Assembly (NCBI GenBank): GCA_963739625.1
Contig: CAVUAU010000014.1
Location: 1 to 64,000, forward strand
Origin: Salinimicrobium sp963739625
GTDB lineage: Bacteria > Bacteroidota > Bacteroidia > Flavobacteriales > Flavobacteriaceae
Length of the DNA: 64,000 nt
Direction of reading: 5' to 3'
Both the position numbers and the translations under genes were made by a program. This document shows positions 1-10,796 of the stretch, piece by piece. Each line of letters starts with the position of its first letter. Position 1 is the stretch's first letter. The notes below the pieces were generated by a model. The model was not told the origin of the DNA. It saw nothing but the letters and a program-made list of their open reading frames with translations, and did not search any database.

Positions 1-261
1 CACCTCAAAACTGGCAGCAGAAACCAGTGATCCGTCGGCGAGGGCGACTCCGCCTGTAGTACTCCTCGAATTATCCGGAGTTAAGGTTACAGCACCTCCA
101 GATCTTGCATCTATTCCGGCGAAATTCATGTTTGAGGTGGTGGTGATTCCAATGGGTTGAATAATGGTGGCAGAGGCGGTGAAAGTTGCAGTTGCCTGGC
201 TTTGCCCAAACATGGTTAAGCCCAGGAAGAGGAGAAAGAGGAGAACTAAAGGGGTCTTCAT
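1..261 (-). CDS. DUF4402-like secreted protein, 3' part outside window
   Basis: Only the first 87 codons are inside the window; the gene runs off the left edge. The ATG at 259-261 opens a clear signal peptide (basic start, a Leu/Phe-rich core, ending near Met-Phe-Gly-Gln). The mature part starts with alternating Ala/Thr beta-strand residues and then an Ile-Gln-Pro-Ile-Gly-Ile stretch and a Phe-Ala-Gly-Ile turn, which is the look of the DUF4402 family of secreted, probably surface or pilus-like beta proteins. The reading frame is the one that gives a sensible signal peptide; a competing frame at 71-280 is a shadow. Function is unknown. No catalytic residues are visible in the part seen. Confidence 0.6.
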   Translation of the reverse strand, partial: MKTPLVLLFLLFLGLTMFGQSQATATFTASATIIQPIGITTTSNMNFAGIDARSGGAVTLTPDNSRSTTGGVALADGSLVSAASFEV

Positions 262-461
262 TTTTACATTTTCTTAACATCTAATGTAGGCAAAGAAATC
301 GATTTCGAAGGATGAAAAGCATAAAAAATCGATGAAATACACAATTTGGATAAAGTTGTCCTGTAAACCGTTCCTAATCAGGAACAAAGTGATCACCCTT
401 TTCCAATATCCTCACCTCAATTTCTTTTAAAACAGTATATTTCCTTTATAAAACCATAGCT

Positions 462-887
462 ATGAAAAGAATCTACCTTACTAATTACAACCTGGCCTCA
501 ATTGATCTGGCCCTTTTGGTACTACGCCTGGGAATTTCTTTTTTGATGCTCACCCATGGAATCCCGAAACTCCTTACTCTTTTTGGAGGAGAAGACATAC
601 AATTTTTCGATCCTTATGGTTTGGGAGGAGAGGTGTCCCTTACTCTTGCAGTTATTGCGGAATTTCTTTGCTCGCTGCTCCTGATCCTTGGACTTGGCAC
701 CAGGCTCGCCGTTATTCCTTTAATGGTCACCATGCTTACCGCCATTTTTGTAGTGCACATCAATGACAGTTTTACCCGGCAGGAGCTACCTCTCTTATAC
801 CTTCTGGTTTATACAACCCTTCTCATCACAGGTGCAGGAAAGTACGCTCTTGATTTCTACTGGTTAAAAAGAAAAAAAAGGACATAA
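462..887 (+). CDS. DoxX family membrane protein
   Basis: A 141-residue integral membrane protein of the DoxX family. Four hydrophobic helices lie near residues 16-38, 57-79, 81-100 and 109-127, and the tail is a basic Lys/Arg run. The Leu-Arg-Leu-Gly start of helix 1 and the Thr-His-Gly-Ile-Pro-Lys turn after it are typical of the family. DoxX proteins sit in the cytoplasmic membrane; some take part in thiosulfate/quinone or thiol-stress redox systems, but most in Bacteroidota have no known role. The gene stands alone and is closed by a strong bidirectional terminator shared with the convergent OmpA gene. Confidence 0.85.
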   Translation: MKRIYLTNYNLASIDLALLVLRLGISFLMLTHGIPKLLTLFGGEDIQFFDPYGLGGEVSLTLAVIAEFLCSLLLILGLGTRLAVIPLMVTMLTAIFVVHINDSFTRQELPLLYLLVYTTLLITGAGKYALDFYWLKRKKRT

Positions 888-916
888 AAAAAGGCTGTCG
901 CAAGACAGCCTTTTTT
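885..916. terminator. Bidirectional rho-independent terminator
   Basis: A perfect stem GGCTGTC / GACAGCC (893-899 and 904-910) with a short loop is flanked by A-rich DNA on the left and six T on the right. It lies between the convergent DoxX gene and the OmpA lipoprotein gene and would work for both. Confidence 0.9.
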
Positions 917-933
917 ATATTATTCAATATTTC

Positions 934-1764
934 CTATTGATCATCTGCCTCTAAAAGAGCCAGGAACTTATCCAGGTTTGGAATGATCACAATTCTTGTT
1001 CTTCTGTTTCTCGCCATGTTCTCTTTAGAATCATTCGGCACGAGAGGTTTGTAACTGCTGCGTCCTGCGGCAATAAGTTTTGATGGATCCACATCAAATC
1101 TTTCCTGCAGCAAACGTACAATTGCAGTGGCTCTTCTCACACTTAGATCCCAGTTATCTACCAGGTAAGAATTTTCTACCATGGTACGGTCATCAGTGTG
1201 TCCTTCAATCATTACTTCCATACTTGGTTCAGAATTGATCACTTCTGCAAGTTTTTCAAGAAGGGGATAAGCATCGCGGCTCACTCTGTGACTTCCGCTT
1301 CTAAACAACAGCTTATCAGAAATATTGATCATCACCACGGTCTTATCTACGGTAATATCAACATCATCAGATGCACCGCTGCTAATGGTGTTCTCAAGAT
1401 TATAGGAAACCGCAAGATTTATAGAATCTTCAAGAGTTTTTGCGTTCTGAAGCTTTTCTGGATCTACCTTGCTCAGGGTGTTTCGCATCTTCTCCTTGTC
1501 AGAATTTGACATGGCAGTTAACTGGTTCATTTCCAGTTTTTGATCGTTTTCATCTTTCAATGAATTGATCTTTGCATTATAGTCTGCTACCCTTTCTTCA
1601 ATGGCACTCAACTTGTCCTGTAATTCCTCTTTTTCAACCTGCGTTTTCTGCAGGTTGCTGCGGGTGTCGTTATAGTTTTCCTCGAGCTCTACATACTTCT
1701 TTTTTGAGACGCAAGAAGTAAGCAATCCTGCCGATAGTAACGTAACGCTAAGAATTCGTTTCAT
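934..1764 (-). CDS. OmpA family lipoprotein
   Basis: A 276-residue lipoprotein. The signal peptide ends in a lipobox with the lipidated Cys at residue 18. Residues about 25-80 are charged heptads predicted to form a coiled coil, and residues about 150-270 are an OmpA C-terminal peptidoglycan-binding domain, with the Glu-Gly-His-Thr-Asp-Asp motif and the Asn-Arg-Arg-Thr-Arg motif that bind diaminopimelate in this family. It probably tethers the outer membrane to the cell wall, similar in build to Pal or to flavobacterial OmpA proteins with coiled-coil spacers. There is a short insertion after the His-Thr-Asp-Asp motif, common in the MotB-like branch. It is monocistronic. Confidence 0.9.
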   Translation of the reverse strand: MKRILSVTLLSAGLLTSCVSKKKYVELEENYNDTRSNLQKTQVEKEELQDKLSAIEERVADYNAKINSLKDENDQKLEMNQLTAMSNSDKEKMRNTLSKVDPEKLQNAKTLEDSINLAVSYNLENTISSGASDDVDITVDKTVVMINISDKLLFRSGSHRVSRDAYPLLEKLAEVINSEPSMEVMIEGHTDDRTMVENSYLVDNWDLSVRRATAIVRLLQERFDVDPSKLIAAGRSSYKPLVPNDSKENMARNRRTRIVIIPNLDKFLALLEADDQ

Positions 1765-2109
1765 AATTTTCTTTTTAATTATTTTCTTAAGATTTGGTTT
1801 ACCGCATTTAAACGCAGTAGTTCTGCCGAAAGTATTCTGTTACTAATTTTAGGCAAAGTATTTTAACGGAAAATTATTAGTCAACCCCCTCAATTGCTAA
1901 ATAAATATTAATAATACGGCTTGTTGATGCTAAATCTTTACCTTTTTAGAAATAACAGCGGCACATGAGGAGATTTTTTAGCTGCTTTTTTGAAGCAGTT
2001 TATTGATAATCAAAAATTTACCTGCTCAACAAACCTTAAATTCAAGTAAAAACCCTTCCTAATGTGCGCCCTTTAGAATACATTTAGAAAAGACAAGGTA
2101 GAACAACAA
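1765..2109. other. Divergent intergenic region between ompA-like and tamB
   Basis: About 345 bases of AT-rich DNA separating two divergent genes, so both promoters should lie here. I see no perfect TAnnTTTG element. The nearest candidates are TACCTTTT on the plus strand around 1940-1950 (one mismatch) and a TACTTTG-like element on the minus strand around 1853-1862. No open reading frame, RNA gene or repeat is evident. Confidence 0.4.
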
Positions 2110-5100
2110 GTGGAGGACAAAAACGATAAAAAGAAGAAGAAAAAAAAAGGTTCTGGAATTAAGCTTTTTGGAAAGATACTTCTGGGGATCTTCATATTTT
2201 TCCTTCTGCTGTTACTTTTCATCCGCAGTCCCTGGGGTCAAAATATCATTACAGATCAATTAGTCTCCTATATATCAGGGAAAACCAATACCGAAGTCAG
2301 AATAGACAAGCTCTTTATAACGTTTTCGGGAGATATAAGCATGGAAGGTGTTTACCTGGAGGATAAAAAAGGGGACACGCTAATTTATTCCGAAGAACTT
2401 GAAGCCGACATTCCAATCTGGCCAATTGTCCAGGGCAAAGGTATTGCTATTGATGAATTGCAATGGCAGGGGGTGAGGGCGAACATCAACCGTCGCGATA
2501 CCATTGAAGGCTTTAATTATGAATTTCTCATGCAGGTATTCGTGCCTGCAGATACTACTGCCTCAACGGCTACAGATACCACTGCCTCTTCTATGAACTT
2601 TACTTTAGGTGACCTGCACCTGGAAGATTTCAAGGTCAATTTTGACGATAAGGTAGCAGGAATAGACAGTAAAGTTAAATTAGGCCTTCTCGATGTGGAA
2701 ATGCAGACATTTGACCTTGACAGCATGAGATTTGAAATTGGAGATGCTACACTTGAAAATACCAGCTTCACTTATTCCCAAACCAAACCTTTTCCCGAGC
2801 AACCCCCACAAGAAGATACTGCCACACCTTATTTCTCCGTAAATTCCTTAAAGGTCAATGATGTGGTGGCAAATTACCATTCGGTCCCTGACGGTTTTCT
2901 TACAGATCTTTACCTGGACGATCTCCTGCTGAAATTACCCAAAGCTGATATGGGGCAGCAACTGGTGCACGTTGAGATGTTTGGCCTCCGCAATTCGCAT
3001 GTGCTTATAAAGACCAAAAATTCCACTAGCTCCTACAAAAGACACTACGGCAACTGCACAACCCTTTGAATGGCCGCAATGGAAGATCCAGGTTGACAAT
3101 ATTGCTCTCATGAAGAACGGTTTCAAATATGTCAACGGCGATGGCAGCCCCCGTCGTGGCACTTTTGACCCCAATGCTATTGCCATGGAAAATCTCAATT
3201 TTGAGGCAAATAACATCATGTTTGAACCCGGCTTTGTGCAGGCAAATGTTGAAAAACTTGAATTCAGTGAAATTTCAGGTCTGGATCTCAATAAAACGAA
3301 CTTCAATCTTTTATTGACCGATAATGATCTGCGTTTAAAAGACCTGGAGCTGCAAATGAACGGAAACAACATTCAGGGTAATGCAAGTTTAGCTTATACT
3401 TCGCTTGCCAATTTTATGGAGCATCCCGAGAACGCACAGGTTGATTTCGCAATTCCACAGTTTAACCTCGACCTTTCAGATCTTTATCTTTTTCAGCCGG
3501 ACTTAAAACAGAACCAGTATTTTGCTTCCCTGGCAAAAAAGCCTCTTTACGGAAGTCTTTCTGCTGAAGGTAAGCTTTCTAAAGTTCAAGTCGAAAATGC
3601 CGCGATCAACTGGGGTAGTAACACCAAACTGGCGGCAACAGGTACTATTTTCAACGCGTCAGATCCTGATGCACTGCAGTTTGATTTTCCCCGGATTAAC
3701 TTCAGGTCTCAAAAAGGGGATATTCAGCAATTCATCGCGCAACAGGATTTGGGAATTCAGTTACCGCAAGATTTAGATCTCCGCGGAAGTCTTTCCGGAA
3801 ACCCGCAAGACATAACTGTAGATGCGGTCCTGAATTCTTCCGCAGGTCAACTTAGCGTAGACGGAAGATTTACCACTGCTCCACAACTCACTTTTGACGC
3901 CGATGTGCAGGCCACAAAACTTGAGGTAGGGCAGCTGCTGCAAAACAAAGCCCTGGGGCCGGTGACTCTTTCCCTCCAGACTTCGGGAGAAGGGGAGGAC
4001 ATCAATTCTCTTGACGCCGTGCTGTCCGCGAACGTAAGTAGCCTCAAGTACAATGCTTATACTTATGAGGGTATTGACCTTTATGCCGAATTTGAGCACG
4101 GCGAAGGTTTTGCTAATGTAGATTACAAGGACAACAACCTCAACATGGAACTGGAGAGTTTTGTTGAATTAGATTCTATTGCCCCAAAAATGGCATTGCA
4201 GCTCAACATTATTGGAGCAGATCTACAGGCGCTGGGACTATCTGATCGCGGAATTAATGCAGCCCTTGATCTCAAAGCTAATTTTGAAGGCAATGCAGAA
4301 AGTTATGATGCCACGGCCAATCTTACAGATGGGGTGGTGGTATATGATCAGGAGACTTACCTGCTGGGAGATCTTGACCTGCTAGCCCATGTACGTCCCG
4401 ATACCACTTCTCTTGATGTTCAAAACCGAATGCTGAATTTGCGGTTGAGTTCAAATGCTGACCCTGCGGAATTCTTTAGTGCCCTCAACCGTCATTATCA
4501 AAGCTATTTCTCATCGACTGATGTGACCGATACGCTGCAGAAACCGGTGAACATTGAAATGCGTGCCGAAGTAAGCCCGGCTCCTGTTCTTGAAGATGTG
4601 CTCCTGCCACAACTGGAAGAAATGGATACCGTACATATTGCAGTTGACTTTCATGAGAAAGAGAAAAAATTAAATGCCAGTGTAAAATTGCCATTTTTGA
4701 AGTACTATGGAGCAGCAGTTGATAGCCTGGACCTTAGCCTGAATTCAAATAAAGACCAGCTCAACTTTAATCTTGGGATGCGAAGCGTTGACGTGGGACC
4801 GCTGGCCATAAAGCAGACCAACCTTACCGGCAGCCTCGAAAATGAGGAATTGCTGCTTGATTTTTCTTCCATGTATAACGGCGAACCTCTAATGAACTTG
4901 CAGTCCAGAGTGAGTAAAAACAATGGAGATATTCTAATTCACGTAATTCCCGAAGATCTTGTCCTCAACTCTAACCCGTGGGAAATTACTCGGGATAATA
5001 AGATCATTGTGGGAGATAATTCCTGGGAATTTCAGGACTTCAAGTTATCGAGGAATGACCAGTTCATGGAAGTCGGGAATAATGTGGGAGGAGTTACAGG

Positions 5101-7114
5101 AGAACATATAGGAATTCACTTTCAGAATTTTAGTCTGGCAGCATTGTTTTCCTACTTTAACCCTGAAGACGTGCTGGCCTCGGGAACTATGAACGGGAAT
5201 TTTATTGTTAAAGATCCCTTTGGAAGTACGGGTCTACTTGCCGATCTTGATGTGAGGGAATTCTCTGTAATGGATGTGTTACTGGGCCGCCTGAAGCTGG
5301 ATGCCGAAGCAATTGGCAGTGACCGTTACAATATCGACCTTGGAATAAAAGAAGGACCTGCAGATCTTGATCTTACAGGGTCTTATGTCGCCACTCCCGA
5401 GACCTCAAACCTCGACCTGCAGCTGGATCTCAATGAGATCAAAATGCAGGTTGTTGAAGGTTTTGCACCAGAATTTCTCAACAGCAGCAGCGGCAGCTTT
5501 TCCGGTAGAATACAGCTTGGAGGCACCATGGCCAGTCCAGAATATGAAGGCAGCATCCATTTTAACCGTGCAGGATTTACAGTTGCTATGCTCAACGCAC
5601 CCTTTGTCCTTGCAGATGAAACCCTGCGACTGGACAACAAGGGGTTCTATATGGACAATTTCGAGATCCAGGATACGCAGGGTAACGCCTTTGTTCTTGA
5701 TGGTTCTGTAAATACCGAAGAACTACTAAATCCTGCCTTTGACCTCAGTTTTAAAGCAGACAATTTCACCGCCTTAAGTTCTACCGAAGAGGATAATGAC
5801 CTTTTCTACGGAACTGCAATTTTTGATGCCACCGGTTCTTTGACAGGAGACCTGGAACTGCCGGTAGTGGAGCTCGACCTCGACGTCGAGGAAAATACCA
5901 ATATGACCTATGTTATTCCTGAAGCCACGCTGGAAGTAGAGGAGCGGGAAGGAGTAGTGGTATTTGTAAACCGCGAAAACCCTGACCGTATTCTTACAAG
6001 AACACACGGGGAAACAGAAAGTGTTTCTTTTTCAGGATTTCAACTCAATTCATACATTTCAGTTCAGAAAAATGCCACTTTTAAAGTCATTCTTGACGAG
6101 GATACCGGTGACAACTTCCAGGCTTCGGGAGAAGGCGATCTGCTCTTCGATATATACCCCAACGGCCGCACAACTATGTCGGGCCGGCTCGAGATCAACG
6201 ACGGGCACTATGAAATGAGCCTGTACAACCTGGTAAAAAGGAAGTTTAATATCATGGATGGCAGCAGCATTGTTTGGGCAGGAGATCCTATGGATGCAGA
6301 CCTTAACATCACCGCGGTCTATGAAATCGAAGCCTCGGCTTCGGCACTTATGGCGCCGCAGCTTACCAGTGCAGATCTTGACGTGAAAGATCGTTACCGG
6401 CAGGAACTACCATTCCTGGTCTATTTAAATATTGACGGTACCATTACCGAACCAAAAATTTCCTTTGGTCTTGACATGCCCGAAGATGATCAGGGCGCGA
6501 TTGGCGGGCAGGTATATGGTAGGGTACAACAGGTAAATTCACAGGAAAATGAGCTGAATAAGCAGGTTTTTTCCCTGCTTGTGCTCAACCGTTTCTTCCC
6601 CAATTCGGGCAGTGACGGTAGCGCCGGTGGAACACTTTCTTTTGCCAGGGACAATCTTAACGAAGCCCTCTCAGATCAGCTGAACATATTCTCAGACCGC
6701 TTGCTGGGCGAAACAGGTGTCAATCTCAACTTCGGTCTTGACTCCTACACAGATTATCAGGGAGAGGCACCGCAGGAAAGGACACAGCTCGATATAACTG
6801 CTCAAAAAAGCCTTTTGGACGACCGCCTGGTGGTGAGTGTAGGTAGCGAGGTTGATCTACAGGGTAGCAGCGCGGTTGGAGAAGAAAGCCCGGTGATTGG
6901 AAATGTGAGCCTTGAATATCTTCTCACCGAAGACGGGCGCTTCAGGTTAAAAGCCTTCCGCAAGAAAAGCTATGAGAACGTGATTGACGGTCAGCTAATC
7001 ATTAGCGGCCTTTCCCTCATCTTCACCCAGGAATTCAACAGGTTCCATGAACTTTGGGACGAGATTATAAGGAATGAACAACAGAACAAAAGAAAAGAGA
7101 AAGCTCAGGAATAA
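2110..7114 (+). pseudogene. tamB: TamB-like translocation/assembly module, split by one frameshift
   Basis: TamB is a long beta-groove protein anchored in the inner membrane that spans the periplasm; it works with TamA in outer-membrane assembly and is linked to lipid transport. Here a GTG start at 2110 gives a Lys-rich cytoplasmic tip, one membrane helix (residues about 21-41), then a very long repetitive beta-strand region and the C-terminal DUF490 domain near 6500-7100. An in-frame TAA at 2047 and TAG at 2074 exclude earlier starts. The frame breaks at the A5 run 3016-3020: frame 1 stops at 3069, while frame 2 is open from 3011 and continues naturally to 7114. Removing one A restores one protein of about 1667 residues. 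The repaired junction contains Pro-Phe-Glu-Trp-Pro-Gln-Trp, a normal-looking TamB segment. Confidence 0.88.
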
Positions 7115-7124
7115 AATTATTGAT

Positions 7125-9444
7125 ATGCTTAAAAAGTTGGATTCCAAATTGGTTCTTTTGGCGGCAGTTACTTTGCTCGCACTGCAGTCCTGCAGTGTAC
7201 AGAAATTCATCCCAGAAGATAAGTTCCTGTACACCGGCGCCGATCTTAAAATGGAATCACAGGATGAGATTAAAGACAAAAAAGAGCTTAAGAGCCAGCT
7301 GGAGGCAGTAATCTCCCCCGAACCCAACAGCAAGTTCCTGGGAAGCAGATTCGGCCTTTACTTTTGGTATAAAGCCCAAAAGAAACACCCGGGCTTTATC
7401 AATAAATTTCTGAATAAGAAATTTGGAGAAGAGCCCGTATATCTTTCTGATGTTGATCCTTATGAAACCGAAAAGATCCTGAAGAACAGGCTGGAAAACC
7501 GCGGGTATTTCTTTAGCCGGGCAGATCATTCTGTACAGAGAAACGAAAAGAAGAAAACTGCCAGTGTTGAATACGTCACAAGACTTCCGGAAGAGCCATA
7601 CGTCATGGAAAATTATAAGATGGACAGCGATTCTTTGACTATCTACCGGAAAATTAAAGAAACTATGGATGAGTCGCTGCTCGATCCGGGCATGAGATTC
7701 AATCTTCCATTAATGAAAGCCGAAAGAGAACGTATTGACATCAGACTGAAGAAAGAAGGCTATTATAATTTTAGTTCTAATTTTCTCATTTTTGAGGCCG
7801 ATACCAACCAGTATGACCGTAAAAAATTCGACCTGTTTCTACGCCTCAAAAAAGATGTTCCCGAGGCAGCAACCAAACCTTATGTTGTAAAAAAACTAAA
7901 TATTTATCCCAATTATGTCGTAGGAACAGATTCTCTTGCCCGCGACACCACCCGTTATGCAGAGAAGAATTATATTCAAAATGAAACTTTTTTCAAGCCT
8001 AAGAAACTTGACCCTTTCATCCTGCTGGAAGAAGGGGAGTTGTATGATCCTGAAACCTCAAGTATAACTAGCAGAAGACTTACCTCTATAGGTACTTATA
8101 AGTTTGTGAACATAAGGTATGATGAACTGGACTCGCTCTCTACAGACAGCCTTGGCTATCTCGAGGCCAACATCTTCCTGTCGCCATTAAACAAAAGGGC
8201 AATTCGCGCAGAGCTTCAGGCAGTTACCAAATCCAACAATTTCGCAGGACCGCATTTAATGCTCACCTATTCAAACAGGAACCTGTTTCACGGGGGAGAG
8301 ATTCTTAATGTTTCGGCTAATGTTGGTTATGAGAAGCAACTTTCCGGAGGAAACCAGGCCGGTTTATCCAGCACTCAGTTGGGAGCAGATGTAAACCTCA
8401 TCTTTCCGCAGATGTTGTCTATCATCCCCATTAACAGTAACTGGTTTGAATATTCAATTCCAAAAACGAAAATTAGTGCCGGCTTTGAATATCTTAACAG
8501 AAGCAAACTCTTCAGTATGTTTTCTGTAACTGGAAGTTACGGGTATATATGGCGGGCCAACCGGTTTATTACCCATGAACTCAACCCATTTTCGGTCAAC
8601 TATGTAAAGTTGAGCAATACCACCCAACGCTTTGAGGATATCCTGAACCAAAATGTCTTTTTGCGAAGAAGTTTTGAACAGGAATTCATTGCAGGACTCA
8701 CATATTCTTTCACCTATAACGGGATGATAGACAAAGCGAGAAAGCACCAGTTTTTCCTCAATTCAAATCTCGACCTCGCAGGAAATCTTCTCAATCTCAT
8801 GAGCAAGAGTGACCCGGGAGATCCTCAAAAGAAGTTTTTGGGCCTAAGATATGCCCAGTATGCCAAGATAGATGCAGATTTTCGTTATCACTACAGGATT
8901 AACGCCGGCCAAACCATTGCCACGACGGCTGTTTGCAGGTTTGGGAATACCATATGGAAATTCTGACATTATGCCCTTTAGCCGCCAATTTTTTGCGGGT
9001 GGTCCATACAGCATCAGGGCTTTCCACATCAGGTCATTGGGTCCCGGGGCTTATCATCCAAAGGAGGATCTAACTTACTACGACCAGATGGGGAACATTA
9101 GACTGGAAGCTAATGTGGAATATCGCTTTCCTATTTTTATGTATCTAAAAGGTGCTGTTTTTGCAGATGCCGGGAACGTGTGGAATACCAAAGACAATCT
9201 CCCAACAGAAGGTGATCTTTCACCTCAACAGCAAGAGATCATTGAAAAAGGCACTTTTGGCTCCAACTTCCTGAATGAATTTGCCGTGGGAACCGGTGTA
9301 GGTCTGCGAATAGATATCCAGAATTTTGTAATAAGATTTGATCTGGCAGCGCCTTTGCGAACTCCATGGTTACCGAAAGGACAACGTTGGGACTTCAGGA
9401 TTGATGAACCTGTGCTTAATTTTGCTATAGGTTATCCTTTCTAA
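7125..9444 (+). pseudogene. TamA/BamA-like outer-membrane barrel lipoprotein, split by one frameshift
   Basis: This is an Omp85-family protein: POTRA-type N-terminal repeats followed by a C-terminal surface-antigen (D15) beta barrel. The ATG at 7125 gives a lipoprotein signal ending Leu-Gln-Ser-Cys, so I prefer it to the ATG at 7074, which would overlap tamB and add a charged extension. It begins 10 bases after the tamB stop and is surely co-transcribed; tamA and tamB are usually paired. The frame breaks at about 8922-8928 (ACGACGG): frame 3 stops at 8966 while the barrel continues in frame 1 to 9444. Dropping one G of the GG pair restores about 772 residues. The end overlaps the convergent upp gene by four bases. 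Confidence 0.87.
9241..9260. repeat. Degenerate copy of the 19-bp A/T palindrome
   Basis: TTGAAAAAG-G-CACTTTTGG at 9242-9260, inside the TamA-like gene. It is a weak member of the recurrent family TCAAAAAWG-N-CATTTTTGA. Confidence 0.4.
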
Positions 9445-10100
9445 TGCTGCATTTTACTGCCAAAACAAAGGTCTCCCGCATCACCCAGTCCGGGAACAAT
9501 GTATCCTCTTTCATTCAGCTTTTCATCAATCGTCGCTATCCAGAGATGAGAATCTTCAGGAAAATGCTCTTTTACAAGTTCGATACCCTCGCTAGCTCCA
9601 ATGACCGAGACCACATGAATTCTCTCCGGTTTGCCCATAGGTTCCAGCGCCTTAAGAACATTAACAAATGATCTTCCCGTTGCCAGCATTGGATCGGCCA
9701 GGATGAGGGTCTTGCCCTCCAGTGAAGGAGATGCCAGGTATTCTACCAGGATCTCGAATTCCTCATCGTTATCAGGGTGGTGCCTGTAAGCCGAAATAAA
9801 AGAGTTGTCGGCGCCGTCAAAATAATTCAGCAAGCCATTATGCAACGGGAGTCCCGCCCGTAAAATGGAACAAATAACCACTTCTTCTTGAGCCAAAGGA
9901 ACGTTTATGGTACCTAATGGAGTCTTAACTTCTTTTTCGCGGTAAGTAAGAGTTTTACTGAGTTCATACCCAAGGATCTCTCCCAATCTTTCAATGTTTC
10001 TCCTAAAACGCATCCTGTCCTGTTGTATCTGGCTGTCCCGCAGCTGGGAAACGAAGGAATTTGCAATAGAATTTTTCTGAAGTAGGTGGTGTACGTGCAT
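9441..10100 (-). CDS. upp: Uracil phosphoribosyltransferase
   Basis: Makes UMP from uracil and PRPP in the cytoplasm (pyrimidine salvage). The protein has 219 residues, the usual length is about 205-215. The PRPP-binding loop Asp-Pro-Met-Leu-Ala-Thr-Gly is at residues 136-142, and the C-terminal Pro-Gly-Leu-Gly-Asp-Ala-Gly-Asp uracil-binding motif is present. One small difference is Gly-Arg-Ser after the PRPP loop where Gly-Gly-Ser is common. The ATG at 10100 gives a His-rich start. The gene is monocistronic and its 3' end overlaps the TamA-like gene on the other strand by four bases. A good -7 element and a perfect palindrome lie just upstream. Confidence 0.95.
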   Translation of the reverse strand: MHVHHLLQKNSIANSFVSQLRDSQIQQDRMRFRRNIERLGEILGYELSKTLTYREKEVKTPLGTINVPLAQEEVVICSILRAGLPLHNGLLNYFDGADNSFISAYRHHPDNDEEFEILVEYLASPSLEGKTLILADPMLATGRSFVNVLKALEPMGKPERIHVVSVIGASEGIELVKEHFPEDSHLWIATIDEKLNERGYIVPGLGDAGDLCFGSKMQH

Positions 10101-10117
10101 ATCACTTTATTAAGGTC

Positions 10118-10136
10118 TCAAAAATGTCATTTTTGA
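10118..10136. repeat. Perfect 19-bp palindrome in the upp leader
   Basis: TCAAAAATG-T-CATTTTTGA, perfect 9+1+9 symmetry. It lies 17 bases before the upp start codon and downstream of the predicted -7 element, so it should be in or at the start of the mRNA leader. It is the best copy of the recurrent family in this window. Confidence 0.8.
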
Positions 10137-10144
10137 AGATGCCC

Positions 10145-10172
10145 CAAAGTTAAAATTTTTTCAGCCTCCAAA
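10145..10172 (-). promoter_or_regulatory. Predicted upp promoter
   Basis: On the minus strand the order is TTTG (10169-10172), 16 bases, then TAACTTTG (10145-10152), an exact match to the Bacteroidota -7 consensus TAnnTTTG. It lies about 45 bases upstream of the upp ATG. Confidence 0.55.
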
Positions 10173-10340
10173 AACTGAAGATGATGCATTGTTTTTCCAA
10201 TCGGGTGACTGAACGTCCTACAGAAGCTCAATAATTCCGTAAGAAAATTGAAATTTCCTTTTTAAAGAGGAAAAAATCCGGCCGAAAAATCTTATTTTTA
10301 TGTACCAAAAATTTGAGGCTCAGCAGCATAGAACATTCAG

Positions 10341-10763
10341 GTGTCAAAAATGCGATTTTTGGAAAAGTTTTTCGCGATGAGGAAAAAAGAAGATTTTTTA
10401 AGAAAGGTAAATCAGGCGTTTGTGGAAGGGGACAGGCAATTTTTGCTTGAGTCAATTTCCGAAGATATTTGCTGGGATATCGTGGGTGAAAAAATGTTGA
10501 GCGGGAAAAATGAGTTTTCTGATGCTTTGGAGCAAATGCGGGAGCTACCGCCTATTCAAATTGATATTCACAAAGTGGTGATCCAGGATGCCACTGCGGT
10601 GGTCTCAGGAATTGTGGTAGGCAGAAACCATGTGGGCCAAAAAAAGAATTTCGGGTTCTGCGATGTGTATGAACTTATGGATTCCGAAGGCCTGAAGATC
10701 TCCAAAATGACCTCATACGTGATCGATATTAGCAAGTACAAGCTGTACAGGGAAAGCTGCTAA
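10341..10763 (+). CDS. NTF2-like (SnoaL-type) domain protein
   Basis: A 140-residue soluble protein with the NTF2/SnoaL fold pattern: an N-terminal helix with Phe-Val-Glu-Gly-Asp, then Asp-Ile-Cys-Trp-Asp-Ile-Val-Gly and Leu-Ser-Gly-Lys, then paired beta strands. In this superfamily the cone-shaped pocket binds small ligands or acts as a simple enzyme; nothing here fixes the ligand. The GTG at 10341 is the longest start, but ATG at 10350 or 10377 is equally likely; the latter would place the palindrome at 10344-10362 outside the protein. It converges on the next gene over a clear terminator. Confidence 0.75.
   Translation: MSKMRFLEKFFAMRKKEDFLRKVNQAFVEGDRQFLLESISEDICWDIVGEKMLSGKNEFSDALEQMRELPPIQIDIHKVVIQDATAVVSGIVVGRNHVGQKKNFGFCDVYELMDSEGLKISKMTSYVIDISKYKLYRESC
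10344..10362. repeat. Copy of the 19-bp palindrome
   Basis: TCAAAAATG-C-GATTTTTGG at the 5' end of the NTF2-like gene. It has a full left arm and a right arm with two changes. Confidence 0.55.
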
Positions 10764-10792
10764 AAAAAAGGCAGAAATTAATCTGCCTCTCT
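10762..10792. terminator. Bidirectional terminator
   Basis: Stem AGGCAGA / TCTGCCT (10769-10775 and 10782-10788) with a six-base loop, an A tract before it and a T-rich stretch after it. It separates the convergent NTF2-like gene and the small hydrophilic gene. Confidence 0.8.
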
Positions 10793-10796
10793 TCTG

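Noticed and set aside
71..280. 69-residue open frame at the left edge
   Set aside because: The alternative frame on the same strand gives a proper signal peptide and a DUF4402-like sequence; this one is a Cys/His-rich shadow.
3011..3069. Programmed ribosomal frameshifting in tamB at the A5 run
   Set aside because: Eight other genes have equal one-base breaks at unrelated short runs (CC, CCC, AAA and others) without slippery heptamers or downstream structures, so a common artefact explains them better.
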